Shown here: positions 29,522 to 37,220 of the stretch, piece after piece
How positions within the stretch are numbered: position 1 is the first letter of the stretch
How the letters are laid out: every line of letters starts with the position of its first letter
Assembly: GCA_947462685.1 (NCBI GenBank)
Contig: CANHPL010000001.1
Coordinates: forward strand, 225,369 to 289,368
DNA from: Burkholderiaceae bacterium
GTDB lineage: Bacteria > Pseudomonadota > Gammaproteobacteria > Burkholderiales > Burkholderiaceae
Reading direction: 5' to 3'
Length of the DNA: 64,000 nt
Notes under the pieces: generated by a model
Told to the model about the DNA's origin: nothing
The model's database searches: none
The model's input: only the letters and a program-made list of their open reading frames with translations
Translations under genes and position numbers: made by a program

Positions 29522-29945
29522 TTATATTGCATTTTCTAATTGGCTAAATGGCTATTTATTATTTTTAAATTCAAAATTAAATAATTAAAATATAACAGTA
29601 TATTAATAGGATACTCACATGCACCTTTTCTTTTGACGTATCCCTCCTTTTGTCTTATTGATATTTACATCTTTTTCTCAATCTTGGTCTCTATGTCGAA
29701 ATTTTTCATGTTGAATTTTCATTGTGGGTATAGAATTTTTTAGTCAAGGAGCTCAATTTTATGGAATTATTGCTTGGCAAATGATTTAAAGTCTTTGGCA
29801 TTCAATCCTGTGCTTGAGCCGGGTAGCATTGATGGCCAAAATAGTGATTAGAAGGCTGACGATTCATAGACTTTCAAAATAATTTTTTCTCCAAATGCCT
29901 AAGCGAGTAGGGCATTTCGGTAAGATTGTCTTCTCTAAGAATTGT
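29522..29945. other. AT-rich noncoding region upstream of the MBOAT operon
   Basis: This 424-bp stretch should hold the MBOAT operon promoter. It has a hairpin AAATGCC...GGGCATTT (29895-29919) near the end of the glycosyltransferase gene, which may be its terminator. A tiny frame MELLLGK (from 29761) sits behind AAGGAG but stops after seven codons. Nothing else was recognised. Confidence 0.45.
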
Positions 29946-30596
29946 CTATATATTCTCTACGGATATTTCATCTTCTAGATATTCATACTTTAGAAAATTT
30001 TCACGATGTCTTCGGTAATATAAAAGGCCTTCATTAATACTAGACACAGTTGCGCCTTGTTCTAGCATTTTGTCCCACAAACTCCAATCTTCTTGAGGAT
30101 GTTTCCCATCCTCAAATCTTTTTTTATACCCAACTTTCTGCCCAAGACTAGTTCTGTAAAGCATTGAGCCATGGTGTTGCTGATGTCTAGTCCAATAGTG
30201 ATCGCCTTGATGCCTTTGAGTTTGGCCAGGTACTCTTATTAGTATTTCATCTTTTAACTCGCCAGTAACAACAATGTCATACGTAACGATATCAGTTTTT
30301 GCTGAAGACAATAGCTCTATGGCGTCAGATCTTAGCCAATTATCTGCGCCAATAAACAAGACATATTCTGTTTTGACCCGGCTAAGCATGTCTTGAAAAT
30401 TTTGAACTGTACCAATATTTTGAGGTCTCATGACATACTCTATATCTTTGTATAGAGTCAGTAGATGTAGGCAATCCTTGGCCCCATCATCTACAAATAA
30501 TATTTTTTCTGGAGGCTGACTTTGTGCAAGAATAGATTCTATGCAATGGGCGGCTAAGTGCCCATATTGATAAGAAGCAATTACAATTGTTATCAT
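29946..30596 (-). CDS. Glycosyltransferase family 2
   Basis: This 216-residue GT-A type transferase opens MITIVIASYQYGHLAAHCIESILAQ and continues KILFVDDGAKD (the first nucleotide-sugar acidic motif). A metal-binding DxD equivalent is seen as IGADNWLRSD. The C-terminal part has the ED motif region HPQEDWSLWDKML. It lacks membrane helices and is short for the family, about the minimal catalytic domain. It is divergent from another family 2 transferase with 59 bp between the preferred starts. The donor and acceptor are unknown, probably a cell-surface glycan. Confidence 0.88.
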   Translation of the reverse strand: MITIVIASYQYGHLAAHCIESILAQSQPPEKILFVDDGAKDCLHLLTLYKDIEYVMRPQNIGTVQNFQDMLSRVKTEYVLFIGADNWLRSDAIELLSSAKTDIVTYDIVVTGELKDEILIRVPGQTQRHQGDHYWTRHQQHHGSMLYRTSLGQKVGYKKRFEDGKHPQEDWSLWDKMLEQGATVSSINEGLLYYRRHRENFLKYEYLEDEISVENI

Positions 30597-30655
30597 ATAT
30601 GAGCTGTATTAGAACAGATTTTAATGACAACCTGTTTTTTAACCTTATATTTTTA

Positions 30656-31417
30656 ATGACACCTTCAATTTCTGTAATTCTTATCACTAAAAATGAAATT
30701 CTGAATCTTGCTGAATGTCTTATCTCATTGTCTGGTTTTGCTGACGAAATTGTTATCGTCGACAACCAAAGTAGTGATGGCACCCTTGAAATTGCTAAAC
30801 AATTTAACGCCAAAATCATTCAAACAACTTCTTGGCATGGATTTGGCCCTCAAAAAAATATCGCCTTAAGTCATGCTTCTCATGATTGGATTTTATCAAT
30901 TGATGCCGATGAACGCTTAACTCCTGAATTAATTCAGGAAATGAAGTCACAACTGATAAATCCCCAAGATGTTATTTGCTTCGCCATACCAAGACTAAGT
31001 CAATATTGCGGTAAGTTTATACACCATAGTGGTTGGTCACCTGATTACGTTGATCGTTTTTTTAAGAGAGGTCAGGCGCGGTTTTCAGATCATTTAGTGC
31101 ATGAACGACTACTGCCTAATGGGAAAACAAAACGTCTTAGCAACCATTTAATTCATTACAGTTATCGCAACTTTGAACAAGTCATTAATAAAGTCAATCA
31201 ATATTCAACTCTAGGTGCTGAGCAGGCCTTTCAAAATGGAAAACCTTCTTCCATTTTTGCGGCTCTTTACCATGGGTTTTGGGCCTTTTTTCGAACTTAT
31301 ATTTTACGTCTTGGCTTTTTGGATGGGACATACGGTTTTGCCTTAGCAATTTCAAATGGGCAAGCATCCTATTACAAATACATTAAATTACTACATTTAA
31401 ATCAACTGCGTAAATAA
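30656..31417 (+). CDS. Glycosyltransferase family 2 (WaaE/KdtX-like)
   Basis: This 253-residue transferase begins MTPSISVILITKNEILNLAECLISLSGFADEIVIVDNQSSDGT. It has the DxD motif SIDADERLTPEL and the downstream GKFIHHSGWSPDYVDRFFKRG block. That combination is characteristic of the LPS core beta-glucosyltransferase branch (WaaE/KdtX). The start at 30656 is chosen because the conserved domain begins there; an upstream ATG at 30587 would overlap the divergent transferase gene. No strong Shine-Dalgarno sequence was seen. It probably acts on lipopolysaccharide core at the inner membrane. Confidence 0.86.
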   Translation: MTPSISVILITKNEILNLAECLISLSGFADEIVIVDNQSSDGTLEIAKQFNAKIIQTTSWHGFGPQKNIALSHASHDWILSIDADERLTPELIQEMKSQLINPQDVICFAIPRLSQYCGKFIHHSGWSPDYVDRFFKRGQARFSDHLVHERLLPNGKTKRLSNHLIHYSYRNFEQVINKVNQYSTLGAEQAFQNGKPSSIFAALYHGFWAFFRTYILRLGFLDGTYGFALAISNGQASYYKYIKLLHLNQLRK

Positions 31418-31435
31418 TCTGACACAACCAAAAGT

Positions 31436-32413
31436 CTAGTCAATCGTAATCTTGGCCTGTTTAATCACCTTACTCCAACGCGATTGTTCTGATTGAATAA
31501 ATGTCATAAATTGCTCTGGGGTATTTCCTACTAAGATCGCTCCATCTTCAAGCATACGATGCGAATCTTCTTTAGAGTTCAATACTTTGACAATCTCTTT
31601 TTGTAATTTATCAATGATCGGACGTGGGGTTCCTGCGGGAGCGATAAGACCATACCACTGAGAGGTTTCAAACCCTTTATAACCTGACTCGGCAAGAGTG
31701 GGTACCTGTGGAATGCTTTTTGAACGATCTCCCGAACCAACCGCTAAAGGTCTAAGCGTGTTACCTTTTATCTGACCGATTAAAGAAGGTAAGCCGTTAA
31801 ATGTTGCCTGAATCTGACCGCCAATCAGATCCGTCAACATAGGGCCTGATCCTTTGTAAGGAACGTGTACCAGATCAATTCCAGCCTCTGATGAAAAGTA
31901 CTCCATGGCTAAATGGCCTGCACTGCCATTACCTGCTGAACCATAATTAATTTTCCCCGGGTTTTTTTTGGCATCAGCCACGAATTCAGCAATATTTTTA
32001 TATGGGCTCTTTTCACTTACTGCGATGACATTCGGCACCTTGGCAATGAGTGTAATAGGGACAAAATCTTTATTTGGATCATAGGGTAGTTTTTTTCCGA
32101 ACAATGCTGGGTTCACTGCTAAAGTCCCTACATGTCCTAAGATTAATGTATAGCCATCCGGATTGGCGCGCTTGACTTCTTCCATGGCAATGTTTCCCGC
32201 GCCACCAGGCTTGTTTTCTACATAAACAGATTGGCCTAGAGCATTGGTGAGCCCATTGGCGACAGATCGAGCCACAATTTCTGAAGTTCCTCCTGTGGCG
32301 AATGGCACTATTAATCGAATCGATTTTTCCGGAAATGCCGCAATCGATGGTCCTGACAGAACGCCAAAACAAAAACTCACGAATAGAATTTTTATAACAG
32401 TATGTTTCTTCAT
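31436..32413 (-). CDS. Bug/TctC family substrate-binding protein
   Basis: This 325-residue periplasmic receptor has the signal MKKHTVIKILFVSFCFGVLSGPSIA. The mature start is AFPEKSIRLIVPFATGGTSEIVARSVANG, with ENKPGGAGNIAMEEVKRANPDGYT and YGSAGNGSAGHLAMEY. It lies 32 bp downstream of a ModA-like binding protein transcribed in the same direction, but the two receptor types normally serve different transporters. The ligand is unknown. Confidence 0.92.
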   Translation of the reverse strand: MKKHTVIKILFVSFCFGVLSGPSIAAFPEKSIRLIVPFATGGTSEIVARSVANGLTNALGQSVYVENKPGGAGNIAMEEVKRANPDGYTLILGHVGTLAVNPALFGKKLPYDPNKDFVPITLIAKVPNVIAVSEKSPYKNIAEFVADAKKNPGKINYGSAGNGSAGHLAMEYFSSEAGIDLVHVPYKGSGPMLTDLIGGQIQATFNGLPSLIGQIKGNTLRPLAVGSGDRSKSIPQVPTLAESGYKGFETSQWYGLIAPAGTPRPIIDKLQKEIVKVLNSKEDSHRMLEDGAILVGNTPEQFMTFIQSEQSRWSKVIKQAKITID

Positions 32414-32445
32414 TTTATTTTCTTTACTTTTATTTATATTACCTA

Positions 32446-33201
32446 CTAACGTACGGGGCGTAAACCAAATGTGTGTAATGTTTTCGCACCCATCTCCGAT
32501 TGTATTAAATCAAGAAACATGGCTATGTTTTTATCCTTAGAGTCACGGCACCACACTGCATACCGAGATGATAATTCAAACTCCTTTGGAAAAGGCCCTA
32601 ACAAAGTCTTTGCATCCGCTTGAATAATTTCGCTGACTTGAGTGATACCTAATTCAACTTTTTTAGACATGACCAACTTCATGGTTTCTATTCCATCTTT
32701 AGCGAGTGTTGATTTAGCTAATACTTCTTTTTCAATCCCTAATTTTTTAATAGTCTCTAAAAAATGTAAGCCGACGGTTGCACCTCTCGAAGGGTCTGAA
32801 AATGCAATAGATTTTGCATTTAATAATGCAAGTTTTAATTCGGAAGCATTCGAAATTGCAGGTTTAAAGTCCCCAGAAAAAGCAATGCCCCCCAAAGTGT
32901 CCGCCAAAGGCACTGGCGCTGTTCCTTTCAACACTCCAGTACTAAGCGCTTTCTCAAGTCTAATGATGGTGGTGATTAAACAAGCACTCTGAGTATCAGC
33001 AATAAACTTACCCTCAGCAGCTCCTGCTGTATCAAAGTCGTTAACCATTGGATTTAAAGGATTCGCCTGATTGAACTGTTGTGCAAACTCGATCATTGGC
33101 AACTTTATTCCGGCAGCTGAATAAAATCGATATTCAGACGCATGACTACAATTTACAGCAAGGGCAGCCCCAAACAACAAAAATTTACAAGCTTGGTTCA
33201 T
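32446..33201 (-). CDS. ModA-like extracellular substrate-binding protein
   Basis: This 251-residue type II periplasmic binding protein has signal MNQACKFLLFGAALAVNCSHA. The mature part YRFYSAAGIKLPMIEFAQQF resembles the ModA opening (..S.AGxxxxxxxxxxxF), and FSDPSRGATVGLHFLETIKKLGIE and VELGITQVSEII are further ModA-like segments. It has no adjacent ModB/ModC, so molybdate transport is unproven. This branch is widespread as solitary binding proteins in Burkholderiales. It lies 8 bp after rsuA and 32 bp before a Bug gene, so cotranscription with both is possible. Confidence 0.75.
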   Translation of the reverse strand: MNQACKFLLFGAALAVNCSHASEYRFYSAAGIKLPMIEFAQQFNQANPLNPMVNDFDTAGAAEGKFIADTQSACLITTIIRLEKALSTGVLKGTAPVPLADTLGGIAFSGDFKPAISNASELKLALLNAKSIAFSDPSRGATVGLHFLETIKKLGIEKEVLAKSTLAKDGIETMKLVMSKKVELGITQVSEIIQADAKTLLGPFPKEFELSSRYAVWCRDSKDKNIAMFLDLIQSEMGAKTLHTFGLRPVR

Positions 33202-33209
33202 TATTTTCT

Positions 33210-33932
33210 TTATCGACCGAAGAGTTCATTGATATCTTTCTGATTTAACCAACGCCATTGTCCCTCAATTAAATCCTGTGGTAAAAAATACGTACCTATT
33301 GCATGACGATGCAATCCCTGCACATGATTACCAACTGCAGCTATCATCCTTTTTACTTGATGATAGCGACCCTCTACGATTGTCATTTCTAGTAGGTGAT
33401 CTTCTTTTTTTAGGCAGTGAATAGCGTAACAAGGCTTTGGGTCATCATCTAATATTACCCCATTCGTTAGATGCTCGATCTGCTGATCCTTGATTGGTTC
33501 AGCCGTCTGTATCCAATACACTTTACCAATATTTTTTTTTGGTGTTGTCATTTGATGAATAAACTGCCCATCATCAGAAAGTAATAGCAGCCCTGTAGTA
33601 TCTTGATCTAGACGTCCAACACACTGAATACCCCTCTCAATTAAAGGGACAGGTAAAAGGTTATATACACTGGGATGATGTTTAGTTTTATGAGAACACT
33701 CATAGTTGGCCGGTTTATGAAAAGCAATGTAAGCTTTTTCTTGGTAAGTCCACTCAACTCCCTCAACTTCAATTGAAAGATTTTCTAGGTGGATCATTGC
33801 ATCAGGGTCGTCTATAAGTTCACCATTGACTTTCACCAATTCTGCCAAAACAAGATTAGCGCAGTGTCGCCTAGTCCCAAATCCTTGACTAAACAGAATT
33901 TTTTCTAGGGGTGCGGGTTTGGGTGATTTCAT
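33210..33932 (-). CDS. rsuA: Ribosomal small subunit pseudouridine synthase A
   Basis: RsuA converts U516 of 16S rRNA to pseudouridine. The 240 residues carry an N-terminal S4-like domain (LEKILFSQGFGTRRHCANLVLAELVKVNGE) and the catalytic aspartate motif GRLDQDTTGLLLLSDDG (near residue 105). The C-terminal EGRYHQVKRMIAAVGNHVQGLHR block is characteristic of the RsuA/RluB/E/F group. The length fits RsuA. Assignment among RsuA and RluE-type paralogues rests on overall resemblance. It heads a possible operon with the ModA-like and Bug genes. Confidence 0.88.
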   Translation of the reverse strand: MKSPKPAPLEKILFSQGFGTRRHCANLVLAELVKVNGELIDDPDAMIHLENLSIEVEGVEWTYQEKAYIAFHKPANYECSHKTKHHPSVYNLLPVPLIERGIQCVGRLDQDTTGLLLLSDDGQFIHQMTTPKKNIGKVYWIQTAEPIKDQQIEHLTNGVILDDDPKPCYAIHCLKKEDHLLEMTIVEGRYHQVKRMIAAVGNHVQGLHRHAIGTYFLPQDLIEGQWRWLNQKDINELFGR

Positions 33933-34100
33933 AGAAAGTTAAAGAAATGAGTCTGAACAATCCTATCTTAAATCATTCCTAGTTGATTGATGAAATTCAA
34001 ATATCAAGTTCTCTAATTCATTTACTCACTATTTATTATTTTTGTCATATCAGTCGTTTAATATTCGAATTTATACATTAACCTTATTTAAGTGACTGCT

Positions 34101-36035
34101 ATGAAAAATTATTCCCGTCGTGATGTTCTTAAGTTTGCTATTTCTGCCCCCATGTTTCCTCTTGCTACTTCTGGATCTATGGCTTTTTTTACTGGCGTTA
34201 CTCAGGCCGCGACTAAAGGACTAAAGATTGAATCGGTATCTTTTGTTTCCATGCCTGCTCCATCTTTAAGTAATCCTAGCGCTATGGCAAGAACTGAAAT
34301 TGGCTCAGCTTTGGAAGTCAGTTACGCCAATGGTATAAAAAAATCTTTTCAATTATCTTATGAGCCTTTTTTCATAACCGGCAATATGGTTCCAGATGGT
34401 AAAGGCTCTCAAACCCTAGCAGGTGGATATTACGATATTAATAATCGCCCTATTTTTGATCGATCTGTTGCTGGTAATGAGCGTCATATTTTTTCTGATG
34501 GTCCTGATGGAACCTCTTTATTAAAGCTACCAAAAGCCAATGTTAAAGGTATTAAGGGTAAGCCTGTATTTGCAGTTGTTCAATTTGAATACACAACTGC
34601 AAATTTAAAGGGGGATAAAATGTATGGGGTATTGCCTTCATCCATTGCGGTATTAACTTTAGATCAAGATCAAAAAACCGGGAAATTATCTCTCGTTCAA
34701 TACTCTAATGTCGATACTTCATCTGCAAAGGGGCTATGGATTACCTGTGGCTCAAGCTTATCACCCTGGAATACCCATCTTTCTAGTGAAGAGTATGAGC
34801 CAGATGCTCCTTTTATTGCAGAAAATAAGCGCTTTAAAGAATTTAGTAAAAATTTATTTGGTAATGAATCTACAGCCAACCCATATCATTATGGCCATTT
34901 ACCTGAAATTACAGTTCAACCAGACGGTACTGGTCAAGTTGTGAAGCACTACTGCCTTGGCAGAATCTCGCATGAACTCGTGCAAGTCATGCCAGACAAT
35001 CGTACCGTACTTATGGGAGATGACTACACAAATAGTGGACTTTTTGTATTTATTGCAGATCGTGAAAAAGACTTATCTGCTGGTACCTTATATGTAGCCA
35101 AATTAGGCGTTGGCTTTTCAATCAATCCGGGTGATGCAGGCAACTCCTTGGAGTGGATAAAGCTAGGTCATGCAACGAGTGATGAAATCAAAACATTCGC
35201 GGATCGATTAAAGCCTAGCGACATTATGACTGTATCAAAATCTGATCCCAATGACTCCAGTTTTACCAAAATTTTCTATGATGGGCAGGCCAACTGGGTG
35301 AAACTCAATCCGGGAATGGAAAAAGCTGCGGCATTTTTAGAAACTCACCGTTACGCTTATTTAATGGGTGGAAGTATGGGCTTTAGCAAGATGGAGGGCA
35401 CAACGGTCAACATCAGAGATAAGATTGCTTACACAGCACTTCAAAACATTCAGGACTCTATGGTTAAAACCGGTAAGGGCTGGAATGCAAATAGTGGTAT
35501 CGCCCTCAATGAACCCCTTATCGCAGGGGGTATCTTGGCGCTCCAATTATCTGGCGGCCTAAAAGATCAAATGGGGCACTCCATACCAAGTGAATGGATG
35601 CCACGCCAAATGTATCCTCTTCTGAAAGGTGAAGATATTGCTGCTGATGCTTTGGGTAATTTAGCTAACCCAGAATTAGTTTCTAACCCAGATAATTTAA
35701 AGTTCTCTGAAAAGCTAAGAACTTTATTTATCGGTGAAGATAGCTCAACCCATGTCAATAACTTCGTTTGGGCTTATAACGTTGACTCGAAACAGCTCAG
35801 TCGAGTTATGTCCATGCCAGCGGGTGCTGAAGCAACTGGACTTGGCGTTATTGATGATATCAATGGTTGGACTTATTTAACCTCAAATTTTCAACATGCT
35901 GGAGATTGGTTGCCCAAGCTTCATGACAAGGTAAGGCCTACTTTAGATCCTCTGATTAAAGAAAACTATAAAGATAAATTTGGCGCTGCGGTTGGTTACA
36001 TTACTGCCAAATCGGTTGGCATCAAACTTTCTTAA
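34101..36035 (+). CDS. Tat-exported PhoX-family phosphatase (DUF839)
   Basis: PhoX enzymes are calcium- and iron-dependent alkaline phosphatases exported folded through Tat. The N-terminus MKNYSRRDVLKFAISAPMFPLA has the SRRDVLK twin-arginine motif. The roughly 640-residue body contains DUF839 features such as VKHYCLGRISHELVQVMPDNRTVLMGDDYTNSG and AFLETHRYAYLMGG. The ATG at 34101 is preferred over a GTG 9 bp upstream because it places the twin arginine at the usual distance; neither has a clear Shine-Dalgarno sequence. It is monocistronic. A TTGTCATA-like half-site lies upstream, but a Pho box is not demonstrated. Confidence 0.85.
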   Translation: MKNYSRRDVLKFAISAPMFPLATSGSMAFFTGVTQAATKGLKIESVSFVSMPAPSLSNPSAMARTEIGSALEVSYANGIKKSFQLSYEPFFITGNMVPDGKGSQTLAGGYYDINNRPIFDRSVAGNERHIFSDGPDGTSLLKLPKANVKGIKGKPVFAVVQFEYTTANLKGDKMYGVLPSSIAVLTLDQDQKTGKLSLVQYSNVDTSSAKGLWITCGSSLSPWNTHLSSEEYEPDAPFIAENKRFKEFSKNLFGNESTANPYHYGHLPEITVQPDGTGQVVKHYCLGRISHELVQVMPDNRTVLMGDDYTNSGLFVFIADREKDLSAGTLYVAKLGVGFSINPGDAGNSLEWIKLGHATSDEIKTFADRLKPSDIMTVSKSDPNDSSFTKIFYDGQANWVKLNPGMEKAAAFLETHRYAYLMGGSMGFSKMEGTTVNIRDKIAYTALQNIQDSMVKTGKGWNANSGIALNEPLIAGGILALQLSGGLKDQMGHSIPSEWMPRQMYPLLKGEDIAADALGNLANPELVSNPDNLKFSEKLRTLFIGEDSSTHVNNFVWAYNVDSKQLSRVMSMPAGAEATGLGVIDDINGWTYLTSNFQHAGDWLPKLHDKVRPTLDPLIKENYKDKFGAAVGYITAKSVGIKLS

Positions 36036-36044
36036 TTAAAATCA

Positions 36045-36076
36045 CATTGGGGTGGTTGCTCTAGTCCACCTCAATG
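36045..36076 (+). terminator. Hairpin after the PhoX gene
   Basis: A near-perfect 11-bp stem CATTGGGGTGG / CCACCTCAATG lies ten bases after the stop. It lacks a clear T-run downstream, so it may be a weak or factor-assisted terminator. Confidence 0.5.
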
Positions 36077-36143
36077 CGGCTTATGATCAGGACGTAAACT
36101 CTGAGGCTACATTTACCACTTGTGCAAATTTTTGCACCCAAGG

Positions 36144-36581
36144 CTAAACGCCATGGCCTCTAATATAAGTTTCTAGAAACTTAATTTGGCTCCCTTGAAG
36201 CTCTATGATATTTTTAACAGTATCTCCTACTGAAATAATTCCTAGAACCTTTTTATTTTCAACTACTGGTAAATGCCGAATATGTTTGTGAACCATAATT
36301 GCCATGCATTCCTCCATCGAATTTGACGAAGAGACGGTAAGGGGATTGGGGGTCATAATTTTGGAGACGAGAACTTGTTTGGGGTTGTGATTGGGCAGTA
36401 GCACTTTAATAGCACAGTCTCCTTGTGAAACAATTCCAACTAATTCATCATGATCAATGACTAAAACAGATCTAATTCTGTTATCACGCATCAGAAGTAA
36501 TACTTGCTCCACTGGATCGGATGACTTTACAGAATAAATTTTGTTAGGTTTTTGTTCGAGACACTGCTTTACTGAAGTCAT
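36144..36581 (-). CDS. CBS-domain pair protein
   Basis: This 145-residue protein consists of two CBS motifs: VEQVLLLMRDNRIRSVLVID...GIVSQGDCAIKVL and the second, SMEECMAIMVHKHIRHLPVVENKKVLGIISVGDTVKNII. Such stand-alone Bateman modules bind adenine nucleotides and modulate partner proteins; the partner is unknown. The sequence matches the common small CBS family of Burkholderiales. It is monocistronic, convergent with the PhoX gene. Confidence 0.88.
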   Translation of the reverse strand: MTSVKQCLEQKPNKIYSVKSSDPVEQVLLLMRDNRIRSVLVIDHDELVGIVSQGDCAIKVLLPNHNPKQVLVSKIMTPNPLTVSSSNSMEECMAIMVHKHIRHLPVVENKKVLGIISVGDTVKNIIELQGSQIKFLETYIRGHGV

Positions 36582-36788
36582 AAAAAATCTGCCTATTCAT
36601 TGAAAATATAAATTTATACTATCTTAAATCAATAATTTGAAACTTTTAAAACAATCAAACTTTATAAATTTGAAGATTTACAATTTTATCTCTTTTGTAA
36701 AACTTTGAAATTACATTACAGACATAACAAATCTTATAATTTACTTCATCTTATCGATATTTCAATGGGTTAGCCGCCTTAATCACGA
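36582..36788. other. AT-rich noncoding region upstream of the CBS gene
   Basis: It holds the presumed promoter of the CBS-domain gene (leftward). To the right it continues into a dead arsenate-reductase fragment. No other feature was recognised. Confidence 0.4.
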
Positions 36789-36941
36789 TTAATGCCAATT
36801 CTCGATAAAAGGATGTACTGATGTACCGGATGTTGAGCCGGCTGAATAGCCAACAAACTTGTCGCTTTGATGCGAAGACGCCAATGCCTCTCCTAATACT
36901 GAACGAGTAGAGTTATGTGTGCTGAGAAATAGAGTTGGAAT
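36789..36941 (-). pseudogene. Decayed arsenate reductase (LMWP-type ArsC) fragment
   Basis: On the minus strand about 50 codons read IPTLFLSTHNSTRSVLGEA and then FVGYSAGSTSGTSVHPF before a stop. The layout matches the N-terminus of low-molecular-weight phosphatase-type arsenate reductases (LFLCTGNSARS...YSAGS...G.VHP). The catalytic Cys of the CX5R loop is replaced by Ser. A TGA sits directly before the first recognisable residue, so there is no start. The C-terminal two-thirds is missing. It lies 15 bp beyond the end of the CopZ-like gene, on the same strand. Confidence 0.65.
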
Positions 36942-36956
36942 TCAAGACAAAGCGAA

Positions 36957-37151
36957 TTAACTGACTATTGGAAAACCAGCATCTTCAATCAATTGACGCA
37001 CTTGCTCGTTCGACAGGGTTGTATTGAGCTCAATATGTTGCGTTGCCAAATCAATCGTTACTAGTGCTTGAGGGTCCTGAGATTGGATTGCGCGTGTTAC
37101 AGCATTCACGCATCCCCCGCATGTCATACCTGATACTTGTAAATTAAGCAT
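36957..37151 (-). CDS. Heavy-metal-associated (CopZ-like) copper chaperone
   Basis: This 64-residue ferredoxin-like HMA domain has the metal motif GMTCGGCVNAV (CxxC at about residues 10-13) and a typical C-terminal NEQVRQLIEDAGFPI. It probably carries Cu(I) in the cytoplasm to the adjacent CopA ATPase, whose gene diverges from it across 69 bp. In that spacer AAGGTT (37181) and AACCTT (37213) form widely separated inverted half-sites that could be a metal regulator site. The regulator gene is not in the window. Confidence 0.9.
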   Translation of the reverse strand: MLNLQVSGMTCGGCVNAVTRAIQSQDPQALVTIDLATQHIELNTTLSNEQVRQLIEDAGFPIVS

Positions 37152-37220
37152 CTTAATTCCTTTTTGGGTAATTCAGATAAAGGTTGTATTCAATAAACTA
37201 TAAGCCTATATTAACCTTAT

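Noticed and set aside
29761..29784. A seven-codon leader peptide MELLLGK behind AAGGAG
   Set aside because: It is not followed by an attenuator-like structure or a gene on the same strand, so it is probably chance.
34030..34100. Pho box upstream of the PhoX gene
   Set aside because: TTGTCATA and a partial second half-site are present, but the spacing and second repeat do not fit the consensus well enough.
37181..37218. CueR-type operator between the copper chaperone and CopA genes
   Set aside because: AAGGTT and AACCTT are inverted but 26 bp apart, longer than a MerR-family spacing; kept only as a remark.
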